Source: an uncultured Oscillospiraceae bacterium
GTDB lineage: Bacteria; Bacillota; Clostridia; Oscillospirales; Acutalibacteraceae
Direction: 5' to 3'
NCBI GenBank assembly: GCA_958448165.1
Contig: CAUDCW010000025.1
Span: 1 to 17,086 of the forward strand
Length of the DNA: 17,086 nucleotides
Program-made: the position numbers and the translations under genes
Notes under the pieces: model-generated
The model's input: the letters and a program-made list of their open reading frames with translations, nothing else
Told to the model about the DNA's origin: nothing
The model's database searches: none
Shown: positions 1-6,785 of the stretch, piece by piece
Layout: every line of letters starts with the position of its first letter
How positions within the stretch are numbered: the stretch's first letter is position 1

Positions 1-6
1 AGATTT

Positions 7-35
7 ATTATATCACTCACTTCCCGTTTTGTCAA
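7..35 (-). promoter_or_regulatory. Consensus sigma-A promoter P2, reading left out of the window
   Basis: On the minus strand a perfect -35 TTGACA (30-35) and a perfect -10 TATAAT (7-12) are separated by exactly 17 bases. A-rich sequence lies just upstream of the -35 and could act as an UP element. The transcribed gene is outside the window. With P1 95 bases upstream this forms a tandem pair like those of Firmicutes rRNA operons; the rRNA assignment is inference. Confidence 0.85.
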
Positions 36-101
36 GACTTTTTTACGAATTTTTTAAGCCTTTTTCAAGACTTTTCTTCGCTCTCTTGCGACAGCTTTAA
101 T

Positions 102-130
102 ATTATATCAACTTCACTCTTGGTTGTCAA
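102..130 (-). promoter_or_regulatory. Consensus sigma-A promoter P1, tandem with P2
   Basis: On the minus strand a perfect TTGACA (125-130) and a perfect TATAAT (102-107) are spaced by 17 bases. It points left, in series with P2. A third, much weaker match lies further upstream: TTGACA at 192-197 with only a poor AT-rich -10. Positions 131-260 otherwise hold AT-rich sequence with no gene that I can see. Confidence 0.85.
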
Positions 131-274
131 GCATTTTTGACGTTTTTTTCGTATTTTCGACTCTTTCTATTATTCGGTGCAAAATATCGAATGTCAATTA
201 GATTTTATAGTTATTTTTAACAAATCATTTTTCTTTTTTTCATATAAATAGAGTATAGATTTTTTTTGCTCAAA

Positions 275-283
275 TGATATAAT
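275..283 (+). promoter_or_regulatory. Extended -10 promoter for the cytidylate-kinase-like gene
   Basis: The sequence TGATATAAT (275-283) is a perfect TATAAT with the extended TGn element. No good -35 sits 17 bases upstream, which is tolerated by extended -10 promoters. It lies 42 bases before the ATG at 325. Confidence 0.6.
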
Positions 284-324
284 TAATTTTAATAACATTC
301 TTTGGTTTAGGAGCGTAAGGTAAC

Positions 325-936
325 ATGAGTTGCAAACATATAATCACAATAGGACGTCAGTTTGGAAGCGGCGGCAGAGAGCTTGGAAAGGCTGTTGCTG
401 ATAAACTTGGAATTAAATATTATGATAAAGAGCTTATCTCTCTTGCTGCCAAGGAAAGCGGATATAACCCTGAAATATTTGAAAATGTTGACGAGCGTGC
501 TACCAACAGCTTACTTTACAGTCTTTCAATGGGAATTTATAACCTTGGCAACGGCTATGCACCGATGCGTGATATGCCTGTAAACGACCAGCTCTATCTT
601 TTGCAGCATAAGATTATCCGCGAGCTTGCAGCCGAGCCCTGTGTTATTGTTGGCAGATGTGCCGATTATATTCTCAGAAATAACAAAAATCTTCTGCGCA
701 TTTTTGTGTATGCAAATCTTAAGGACCGTGTTGAGAACGCTATAAAAATTCATAATGTTCCGGAAAACAAGGCTGAATCTACTGTAAAGAAAACAGATAA
801 AACAAGAGCAAATTACTATAATTTTTATTCAAACCAGAAATGGGGTGCTGTTGAGAACTACGACTTATGTATTAACACCTCGACAATCAGCCGTGAAAAT
901 GCAACAAAGATCGTTTGTAATATTGTTGACAACTAA
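325..936 (+). CDS. Cytidylate kinase-like family protein
   Basis: A 203-residue soluble protein of the cytidylate-kinase-like P-loop family found widely in Clostridia. The N-terminus has ITIGRQFGSGGREL (residues 7-20), the glycine-rich phosphate-binding loop of this family, which lacks the usual Walker A lysine. This is followed by YYDKELI (32-38) and a later VGRCADYIL segment matching the family's core. Nucleotide monophosphate phosphorylation is expected from the family, but the true substrate is not established by sequence; canonical Cmk is a different, better defined subgroup. The ATG at 325 is chosen because G-rich SD-like sequence (308-320) precedes it. The gene stands alone between a leftward promoter region and a convergent gene, with its own promoter and a strong terminator. 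Confidence 0.85.
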   Translation: MSCKHIITIGRQFGSGGRELGKAVADKLGIKYYDKELISLAAKESGYNPEIFENVDERATNSLLYSLSMGIYNLGNGYAPMRDMPVNDQLYLLQHKIIRELAAEPCVIVGRCADYILRNNKNLLRIFVYANLKDRVENAIKIHNVPENKAESTVKKTDKTRANYYNFYSNQKWGAVENYDLCINTSTISRENATKIVCNIVDN

Positions 937-948
937 AAACTTATACAC

Positions 949-990
949 AAAACAGGAGGCTGACATCAGATTTGTCAGCCTCCTGTTTTT
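949..990. terminator. Bidirectional intrinsic terminator between convergent genes
   Basis: A perfect inverted repeat pairs 949-964 with 974-989 around a 9-base loop. A T run follows on the plus strand (986-990) and a shorter one on the minus strand. It sits 13 bases after the kinase-like gene and about 50 bases beyond the stop of the convergent M23 gene, so it can serve both. Confidence 0.9.
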
Positions 991-1039
991 GCCCCTAAAA
1001 CGCTTCGAGGGCTTGCCGTTTTCTTTGCTTCTATTATAT

Positions 1040-1792
1040 TCAGTGAGCGTTATTATTATTCAGAAATTCCGCAGGGTCAACAGGTTTGCCGTCCTGACTT
1101 ATTTCAAGATGAAGGTGTGCTCCGTCCTTTTCTTCTCCAGGCACACTGTCAAGCGTTCCGATAACATCGCCTGCACTGAGGTGTGCTCCGATTTTCAGCC
1201 CCTCGGCAGCCATTACGCCGCAATAGGTCACTACACTTCCGTCGTTGTTTTCTGTAACAATAATTCCGCCCAGAATCTCGTCCGTCTTGATTGACTGAAC
1301 AGTTCCCGTTGTAATCATATGAACGGACGCACCTTTTTCACTTTTAAAATCAGTTCCGTAATGAGTGCGGTAGTCGCCGAAGGTTTTGGATTTTACAGGT
1401 GTTGCTCCGCTGTACTCCTTTAGCACCTGATTTCCGACAGGATAAAAATACTCAGCGTCGCTTTCTGTTTCCTCTTCTGTTGCCTCAGTATCCTCCGAAG
1501 CATCTGTCGGCAAAGCCGTTTCAGCCTGGTTTGCAACATTTGCTGTTTCCGGCTGTGTTTCTGTTTCCGCCTGCGTTGCCTGTTCGATTGTGGAAGCGTC
1601 AGTCGCCTTGCTGCTGTTGTCAGAGTCAGGCTTGGTTTCGATAACGCTCGGCTGCATATAATCGCTGACTGATGTATAAGCCGACCACGCCGCTCCTGCC
1701 ATTGCTACCATACACAGCGCAAAAATGATATAAAAACCTTTGCCGTACTTTTTTCTTTTATCTTTCTTATTGTCAGGTTCTTTTTTGTCCAT
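1040..1792 (-). CDS. Membrane-anchored M23 (LytM) peptidase, SpoIIQ-like
   Basis: A 250-residue protein: a lysine-rich cytoplasmic N-terminus (1-19), one transmembrane helix (about 20-40), a long acidic Thr/Glu/Ala/Gln-rich linker (about 50-115), then an M23 LytM domain. The zinc/catalytic motifs are intact: HYGTD gives His144 and Asp148, and HLH gives His226 and His228. Architecture, size and the sporulation-rich neighbourhood suggest SpoIIQ, the forespore partner of SpoIIIAH in the engulfment channel; B. subtilis SpoIIQ has lost a catalytic His, whereas clostridial versions usually keep it. A generic cell-wall endopeptidase remains possible. The start is the ATG at 1792, because GGAGG (1800-1804) lies 7 bases upstream; a TTG two codons earlier would abut the SD. 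The protein ends in a four-Asn run. A possible forespore-type promoter precedes it. Confidence 0.8.
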   Translation of the reverse strand: MDKKEPDNKKDKRKKYGKGFYIIFALCMVAMAGAAWSAYTSVSDYMQPSVIETKPDSDNSSKATDASTIEQATQAETETQPETANVANQAETALPTDASEDTEATEEETESDAEYFYPVGNQVLKEYSGATPVKSKTFGDYRTHYGTDFKSEKGASVHMITTGTVQSIKTDEILGGIIVTENNDGSVVTYCGVMAAEGLKIGAHLSAGDVIGTLDSVPGEEKDGAHLHLEISQDGKPVDPAEFLNNNNAH

Positions 1793-1823
1793 AAACAATC
1801 CTCCGTTTTCTTTGTTGCAAAAT

Positions 1824-1853
1824 TATTATTGACTGCAATTCTGCTTCTTATTC
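1824..1853 (-). promoter_or_regulatory. Possible forespore (sigma-F/sigma-G type) promoter of the M23 gene
   Basis: On the minus strand GAATA (1849-1853) fits the -35 GHATR and AATAATA (1824-1830) fits six of seven positions of CATWHTA, with 18 bases between. The ATG lies 32 bases from the end of the -10. I see no good sigma-A alternative here. AT-rich sequence makes chance matches easy, so this is tentative. Confidence 0.35.
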
Positions 1854-1939
1854 ATATCAGTAAAAATCAGCCGCAGCAACAGTTTATTTTCAAGCTTAAG
1901 GAGTCAGCAAACAAAATTAAGCCGTGATTTTAAGCTAAA

Positions 1940-2110
1940 GGAAACACTGAATAAATCACGCTGAAAGCTGTTTGCAAATCTTCCCCCCATATTTTCCGTC
2001 AGCCTGACCAAAGAATTCTCGCAATGCGACAGCATTACTGCGGTTTATTTGTCCAACCTGACGAAAAATCTGACGGCGCAATATGCACAAACGGTTTAAT
2101 CAGTATTTCC
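1940..2110. mobile_element. MITE-like palindromic element with TIRs and CTAAA flanking duplication
   Basis: The ends are terminal inverted repeats: 1940-1955 reads GGAAACACTGAATAAA and the complement of 2095-2110 reads GGAAATACTGATTAAA, 14 of 16 identical. CTAAA occurs directly outside both ends (1935-1939 and 2111-2115), as a target-site duplication would. The interior is a long imperfect palindrome: CCGTCAG (1996-2002) faces CTGACGG (2070-2076), and ATGC-GACA-GCAT (2024-2035) lies at the centre. No ORF is present. I infer a non-autonomous transposable element or dispersed structured repeat; the transposase family is unknown. Confidence 0.65.
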
Positions 2111-2191
2111 CTAAATTTAATAATAATATGTTTAAATAATTGTGTGGTTATTATCATTTTGTTAATTTCAATTTAATCTCACTCTTTTTTC

Positions 2192-2220
2192 TTGAATGAA
2201 AAACTTATTTGTGGTAAGAT
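2192..2220 (+). promoter_or_regulatory. Sigma-A promoter of the secreted/membrane protein gene
   Basis: TTGAAT (2192-2197), a 17-base spacer and TAAGAT (2215-2220) with an extended TG at 2212-2213. Transcription would begin near 2227, inside the longest possible reading frame, which supports the downstream TTG start of that gene. Confidence 0.55.
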
Positions 2221-2278
2221 AAAAGTGCATTTTACTAAATCATTACAATATGTATTGCTTACTCAGGAGGTATGCGGT

Positions 2279-3160
2279 TTGAAAATCTATAAAAAGGCTG
2301 CGGCTGTTTTATTATCGCTGATTGCAGCCGTATCTATTGCAACAACAACAGTTTTTGCCGAGCCGACAGAAACCGTTGACGACCCGCAAACATCGGTGGA
2401 TACACCCGCTGAAGATCAACCGGGCAACATCGGCGACAACGAACCGGCACAGCCGGTTATCCCTGACACGCCTGCCGACAGCACCCCGAGCACCGGCGGC
2501 AACGAGTCAACCCCGAACAGCAACACCGGCGGAAATAACTACAACAGCTATGACGACAACACGAATTACTATAACAACCAGACCTATTACTACGATGACT
2601 CATATTCAAGAAGCGGATCGGTTGTTGACCGGGATAACGATTATTATCAGCCGGGAACTATGGGCGAAGACTCAACTCAGCCGGTTGTTGACAACAAGCT
2701 GTATAACGCAAGTCTTGCAGGTGATTCGGCAGAAATGAACGCCGACGACTGGAACATCGCTCTTACCCTTGACGATACAGACAGCGGCAATGATTTCAAC
2801 TTCATAAAGAACAACGATTCTGCCGATGATTCGGTTTTATACCAGTTAATGCTGTTTGGCGGCGTACTGCTTATCACCGTTGCAGCTTTCGGAATTATTC
2901 TGATAATTGTACTGACCGTCAGAACAAGCAAGAGAAACAAGCGTCTTATCGCAAAGGCTCAAGCCGAGCAGATTGTTGACATTTCTTCCTTTGATACTCA
3001 TTCAACTGTTCAAGCCGAAGAAAAGCCTGAAGCTGAAACTGATTTTGGGAGCAGCTCCGAAACAGCCAACAAATCAGAGCTCGCTGACAAAGCAAGCGAC
3101 AGCGAAGGCAAGGTTGACGTCGATAACCTTGACCTTTCAAAGTATGACAAATATTTATAA
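2279..3160 (+). CDS. Secreted/membrane-anchored protein of unknown function
   Basis: I do not recognise this 293-residue protein. It has a signal peptide (KK then a hydrophobic stretch, likely cleavage after VFA at residue 27), an extracellular region of low complexity (about 28-185; first Pro/Thr/Asp/Glu-rich, then Asn/Tyr/Gly/Ser-rich with runs such as NNYNSYDDNTNYYNN), one transmembrane helix (about 187-214), an RTSKRNKR stop-transfer segment, and an acidic cytoplasmic tail of about 70 residues. This is a type I surface protein layout. The start is the TTG at 2279: AGGAGG (2265-2270) lies 8 bases upstream, and the signal peptide begins there. The frame extends upstream to another TTG at 2192, but that has no SD and overlaps the promoter. 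It is monocistronic, with its own promoter and terminator. Confidence 0.8.
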   Translation: MKIYKKAAAVLLSLIAAVSIATTTVFAEPTETVDDPQTSVDTPAEDQPGNIGDNEPAQPVIPDTPADSTPSTGGNESTPNSNTGGNNYNSYDDNTNYYNNQTYYYDDSYSRSGSVVDRDNDYYQPGTMGEDSTQPVVDNKLYNASLAGDSAEMNADDWNIALTLDDTDSGNDFNFIKNNDSADDSVLYQLMLFGGVLLITVAAFGIILIIVLTVRTSKRNKRLIAKAQAEQIVDISSFDTHSTVQAEEKPEAETDFGSSSETANKSELADKASDSEGKVDVDNLDLSKYDKYL

Positions 3161-3177
3161 AATTCAAACACGCAAAG

Positions 3178-3211
3178 CGGCAGAGAACCGATTGATTCTC
3201 TGCCGTTTTTT
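3178..3211 (+). terminator. Intrinsic terminator
   Basis: A perfect 10-bp stem (CGGCAGAGAA, 3178-3187, with 3196-3205), an 8-base loop and six T residues (3206-3211), 17 bases after the surface-protein stop. The minus-strand side has only a weak T run, so use by the convergent dnaC gene is uncertain. Confidence 0.9.
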
Positions 3212-3236
3212 ATGTCCTGTTTAAATAATAATCGTT

Positions 3237-4214
3237 TCAATTGTTTGCCGAATTTATCTCTCGCATTTTCTTCTGAATTCTTATATCGCTGCCCTCAAAA
3301 TGCAGACGGCGGCAATAGCCGGTTACACGAGAAACAAATCGGTCTGAATAATTCTTCTCAAGCTCGGGCAACGACAAATTTGTGTTGATTATTGTCGGCT
3401 TGCCTGCCGTAATTCGTGAATTGAACACATTGTAAATTGCACCTCTTGAAAAGTTGTTCAAAAACTCGGTGCCAAGGTCGTCAATGATAAGCAAATCGCA
3501 ATCCGACAAGAGCTTTGGGGTTATTTCTTCGTCCGACACTTCACGTCCGAACTGATATTCCTCAAGAGCCGACACCATACCGGGCGCAGTAATGTATATT
3601 ACTCCTTTGCCCTTTTTTATCACCTCGTTTGCAATCGCAAGCGCAAGGTGGGTTTTCCCAAGCCCTGTTGCACCCGTCATAATAATGCTGTCACTGTCGC
3701 TTTTGAAATTTTCTGCATATGCACGGCAATAATTAAAAATATTGCTCATCTTATGGCGGCACTCACCGTTATAAAACGACAGATCAAAGCTTTCAAAATC
3801 CGAAAGCGATAAGGGTGAACGGCGGTTGAGGTCATCACAGGCAATTTGCTTTAAAAGATTTTTGTAGCAGTCGCATACCTTTCCGTCAATATTTCCCCTG
3901 TCGCCGCAATGAGGACAGGTGTATTTCGGCTTTAAATCATCGGGCGATATCCCTGCCGCCGTATAAATTGCCGACAGTTCTTTTTGCAGTTCAAGATTAC
4001 GCTTTTTTATTTCAAGCAGCTTGGTTCGGTCACCCGAAAGAGTTGCCCTTGCTATACCCGTAAAGGTGTGGGCAAGCTCCTCGTCAATTTCTTTGGCGTG
4101 TGGATTGGCTTTGTAAAAATCAAGCTGAGCCTTTTCTGCCCTTTTCACAGCCGAAAGCCTGCGCTCGCTTAAAATTCTGTCTGCTCTTTCATATACGCTT
4201 TTGCTGTAGCCCAT
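3237..4214 (-). CDS. dnaC: Helicase loader, DnaC/DnaI-family ATPase
   Basis: A 325-residue AAA+ protein of the DnaC/DnaI family that loads the replicative helicase at origins and restart sites. The N-terminal half is helical and charged. A Cys cluster CPHC...CDC (Cys100, 103, 114, 116) matches the zinc-binding site of DnaI-type loaders. The ATPase domain shows Walker A GATGLGKT (181-188), Walker B LLIIDDLG (241-248), a sensor-like INTN (about 276-279) and an arginine-containing SDRFVSRV segment (about 290-297). IstB transposase helpers are related, but they lack this N-terminal zinc region and no transposase is adjacent. The ATG at 4214 is 16 bases after the dnaD stop, with only a weak GGTGA-like SD, so the two genes are probably cotranscribed and perhaps translationally linked. 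Confidence 0.9.
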   Translation of the reverse strand: MGYSKSVYERADRILSERRLSAVKRAEKAQLDFYKANPHAKEIDEELAHTFTGIARATLSGDRTKLLEIKKRNLELQKELSAIYTAAGISPDDLKPKYTCPHCGDRGNIDGKVCDCYKNLLKQIACDDLNRRSPLSLSDFESFDLSFYNGECRHKMSNIFNYCRAYAENFKSDSDSIIMTGATGLGKTHLALAIANEVIKKGKGVIYITAPGMVSALEEYQFGREVSDEEITPKLLSDCDLLIIDDLGTEFLNNFSRGAIYNVFNSRITAGKPTIINTNLSLPELEKNYSDRFVSRVTGYCRRLHFEGSDIRIQKKMREINSANN

Positions 4215-4230
4215 TTATTCGGTCACCGCC

Positions 4231-5226
4231 TTACTTGAATTCGTCAAGGCTCTCTATCTGAGCCAGATCGTAGGATGTCTTTCTGTCTGTAGCTTTTGTC
4301 TTGTTGTTGCCGCTTTGCTGAAGGCTCTCAATTTCTTTAACGGTATGCACATCGCTTTTGTGCCACTTTTTTATGATGCCGTCAATATACCGCAGGTTGT
4401 ATTCTCCCTTTTTGTCAACGCAGGTTTCATAAGCCAGACGGATTGCATCACGCTTGAAGCCCCATTCGTTAATCCAGCGGTTTGCAATTTCAAGCTGACT
4501 TTTTGTCGGCGAGCCGACTGTTTTTAATCCGAATATTTCGCTGACTGTTCCCCACGCACTGCGCTGGTCAGAGTATTCTCTGATCTTTTCCTCAGCCTTT
4601 GCAACGTTGTCAACACCCTGCTGTGCCCACGAAATGCCGACGCTTTCGATATACTTCATACCGAATTTCTCCCGACTGACGCAGAACTGCAAAAGCATTG
4701 TTATAACGTCAACAGGCAGACCGTCCATATCGTGCAGATTGAGCAGTATTCCCAAATCTCCGGTTGACAGCGGCTTACCGATGATTGTCTGCGCCTCTTC
4801 CGCCAGAAAGGCAAACTCCTTGTCCTTCAACACTCTTTCGGCTATGTACGGTCCTGTGGGTCTTGGCGGACGTGTCGGCTTGCGCTGAGGCTCCGGCACT
4901 CTTGCGGCAACAGGCGTTTCCGTCACAAGCGGCGCATTGCTGTTCTGCACACCGATATCTGATTTTTGCGGTGCAAGCGACGAATCCTCACGCCTGATCA
5001 AGCCGCAGTTTATCCAGAAATTAACGCTGTCGGCAACGTCGGCAGGATGCATCGACAAAGCCTGACCGATCTGATCTGTTGTTATATTTTCGCCGCTGTG
5101 ACGCAGAATATAAAGCAACACCTTTAGCTGTGCTCCGCCTGAAAGCTTGATATGCTCGTCAACAACAGAATTTGGAACAGCAAAAACGCCGTTCCATTGA
5201 CCTAAATCTATTTTAATATTGTCCAT
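4231..5226 (-). CDS. DnaD-domain replication protein with two C-terminal repeats
   Basis: A 331-residue primosome protein of the DnaD family. Residues 1-85 look like the winged-helix N-terminal domain. A Pro/Arg-rich linker follows (about 105-125), then two DnaD C-terminal-type helical domains, each ending in the family's YxxxIxxxW motif or a close variant: YIESVGISW (192-200) and YIDGIIKKW (280-288). In the family, DnaD and DnaB remodel DNA and recruit the helicase loader during initiation and restart, which fits the adjacent loader gene directly downstream. The duplicated C-terminal domain is common in clostridial members, which may cover both DnaB and DnaD roles. The start is the ATG at 5226; the upstream AGGATGA is only a moderate SD. 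Confidence 0.88.
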   Translation of the reverse strand: MDNIKIDLGQWNGVFAVPNSVVDEHIKLSGGAQLKVLLYILRHSGENITTDQIGQALSMHPADVADSVNFWINCGLIRREDSSLAPQKSDIGVQNSNAPLVTETPVAARVPEPQRKPTRPPRPTGPYIAERVLKDKEFAFLAEEAQTIIGKPLSTGDLGILLNLHDMDGLPVDVITMLLQFCVSREKFGMKYIESVGISWAQQGVDNVAKAEEKIREYSDQRSAWGTVSEIFGLKTVGSPTKSQLEIANRWINEWGFKRDAIRLAYETCVDKKGEYNLRYIDGIIKKWHKSDVHTVKEIESLQQSGNNKTKATDRKTSYDLAQIESLDEFK

Positions 5227-5257
5227 TTCAATTCATCCTATAATTTGTGATGTGATA

Positions 5258-5287
5258 AGTATAACACAAATCATCACACCAAAACAA
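5258..5287 (-). promoter_or_regulatory. Probable promoter of dnaD-dnaC
   Basis: On the minus strand the extended -10 TGTTATACT (TATACT at 5258-5263) has TTGTTT (5282-5287) 18 bases upstream. The ATG of dnaD lies 31 bases downstream of the -10. Short interleaved complementary segments (TTTGTG / CACAAA and GATG / CATC) surround it; I give them no function. Confidence 0.5.
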
Positions 5288-5324
5288 TATTTTATAAGAA
5301 TTATTTCCCCGGCAATAAAGGGAT

Positions 5325-5353
5325 GAATAAACAGGAAAAATCTGCTGAAAATA
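5325..5353 (+). promoter_or_regulatory. Possible forespore-type promoter of the spoVAF-like gene
   Basis: GAATA (5325-5329) fits the sigma-G -35 GHATR. GAAAATA (5347-5353) matches five of seven positions of CATWHTA at a 17-base spacing. The SD and ATG lie about 20-30 bases beyond. Late forespore expression would fit a GerA-family gene, but the match is weak. Confidence 0.28.
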
Positions 5354-5381
5354 GCGATAAATGAAAATTGGGAGAGATACA

Positions 5382-6785
5382 ATGGCTCTTTGCTCTGACA
5401 TAAAAAGCAACGCAATTATTCTTGAACAGTTGCTGAAAAGCGATGAAAGCTTTGACATAATCAACCGTCCGCTTGTGATAAACGGACGTAAGGCAAGGCT
5501 GTATTTTGTTGACGGTCTGATAAAAGACAGCGTTATGGAAAAGGTCCTTGAATTTTTGTATTCCGTCGAAGACAAATGCTTTATGAAAAGCGCAGACACC
5601 TTTCTGCGGTGCTGTATGCCATATGTTGAGGCGTCAACAGAGGAGGATGAAAAGAAAGCCGCAACGGCAGTTTTTTCGGGTGTATCGGCACTGCTGATTG
5701 ACGGCTTTTCAAAAGCCATTCTGATTGACGGCAGGTCTTACCCTCAGCGTGACACAGCCGAGCCTGAAAAGGACAAGGTTCTGCGAGGAAGTCACGACGG
5801 CTTTGTTGAAACACTTATTTCAAACACAGCGCTTGTCCGCCGCAGAATACGCTCGCCACAGCTTCGGGTCACTCCATTTGTAATAGGCAGAAGCTCAAAT
5901 ACTGATGTCGCACTGCTTTATATGGACGGCAGAGCTGATGCAAAGCTTGTAAAAAAGCTCGAAAAATCTTTAGGGGAAATGAACTGCGACTCGCTCACGA
6001 TGAATCAGCAAAGTCTGGTCGAGCTTTTGTTCGGGCGAAAGTGGTATAACCCGTTTCCTAAAATCAAATACACCGAAAGACCCGATTCGGCGGCGTCGGC
6101 GATTTTAGAGGGCAACATTGTAATATTGGTTGACAACTCGCCCTCAGCTCTTGTACTGCCCACCTCGATTTTTGACGTTATGGAAGAAGCCGACGACTAT
6201 TACTTTTCTCCGATTGTCGGCACATATCTGCGCCTTGCAAGATATATCGTCACCTTTTCAACCCTTATCATAACTCCGCTTTGGCTGCTTGCGTTAAAAT
6301 ATCCCGATATGCTCCCTGCGGCTGTGCAGTTTGTCCTGCCAAAGGACCCGGTAAACTTGCCGATATTCTGGCAGCTTATTATACTTGAAATTGCAATCGA
6401 CGGTCTGCGCCTTGCATCGCTGAATACTCCGTCCTCGCTCAGCACGGCGCTGAGTATTATCGGCGCAATAGCTTTAAGTGATTTTGCGGTTTCATCGGGC
6501 TGGTTTTGCAGTGAGGCTATCTTATATATGGCGTTTGTCGCCGTTGCTAACTACTCACAGCCGAGCTATGAGCTGAGCTATGCTCTTAAATTTATGCGTA
6601 TTATCCTGCTTGTGGCAACACAGCTTTTTGGCATTTTCGGCTTTGTCGGCGGTTTTGTCATCGTTATTGCAATCACATTAATGAACAAGACAATTTCGGG
6701 CAAAAGCTACCTTTATCCGCTCATACCATTCAACGGCAAGGCACTGCTGCACAAGGTACTGCGCTTTAAAAAATCAGGCAACTAA
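5382..6785 (+). CDS. SpoVAF/GerA-family spore membrane protein
   Basis: A 467-residue GerA A-subunit-type protein. The soluble N-terminal half contains the family segment RGSHDGFVETLISNTALVRR (about 135-154), IKYTERPD (228-235) and EGNIVILVDNSPSALVLPT (about 243-261). The C-terminal 180 residues form several transmembrane helices. The TERPD and VDNSPS wording resembles SpoVAF more than nutrient receptors such as GerAA, and no GerB or GerC partner lies next to it. In Bacillus SpoVAF associates with the spoVA dipicolinate-channel operon in the spore inner membrane; that operon is not visible here. The ATG at 5382 is chosen because GGGAG (5370-5374) lies 7 bases upstream; the ATG at 5361 has no SD. 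The stop codon overlaps that of the convergent spmB. Confidence 0.88.
   Translation: MALCSDIKSNAIILEQLLKSDESFDIINRPLVINGRKARLYFVDGLIKDSVMEKVLEFLYSVEDKCFMKSADTFLRCCMPYVEASTEEDEKKAATAVFSGVSALLIDGFSKAILIDGRSYPQRDTAEPEKDKVLRGSHDGFVETLISNTALVRRRIRSPQLRVTPFVIGRSSNTDVALLYMDGRADAKLVKKLEKSLGEMNCDSLTMNQQSLVELLFGRKWYNPFPKIKYTERPDSAASAILEGNIVILVDNSPSALVLPTSIFDVMEEADDYYFSPIVGTYLRLARYIVTFSTLIITPLWLLALKYPDMLPAAVQFVLPKDPVNLPIFWQLIILEIAIDGLRLASLNTPSSLSTALSIIGAIALSDFAVSSGWFCSEAILYMAFVAVANYSQPSYELSYALKFMRIILLVATQLFGIFGFVGGFVIVIAITLMNKTISGKSYLYPLIPFNGKALLHKVLRFKKSGN

Noticed and set aside
845..1294. 149-codon plus-strand ORF between the kinase-like and M23 genes
   Set aside because: It crosses the bidirectional terminator and is antisense to the M23 catalytic domain.
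3237..4214. IstB-type transposition helper
   Set aside because: Related ATPase core, but the N-terminal zinc cluster and the adjacent dnaD indicate a chromosomal helicase loader; no transposase or IS ends are present.
5228..5719. 163-codon minus-strand ORF upstream of dnaD
   Set aside because: Antisense to the start of the spoVAF-like gene and covering both promoters; no motif or SD.
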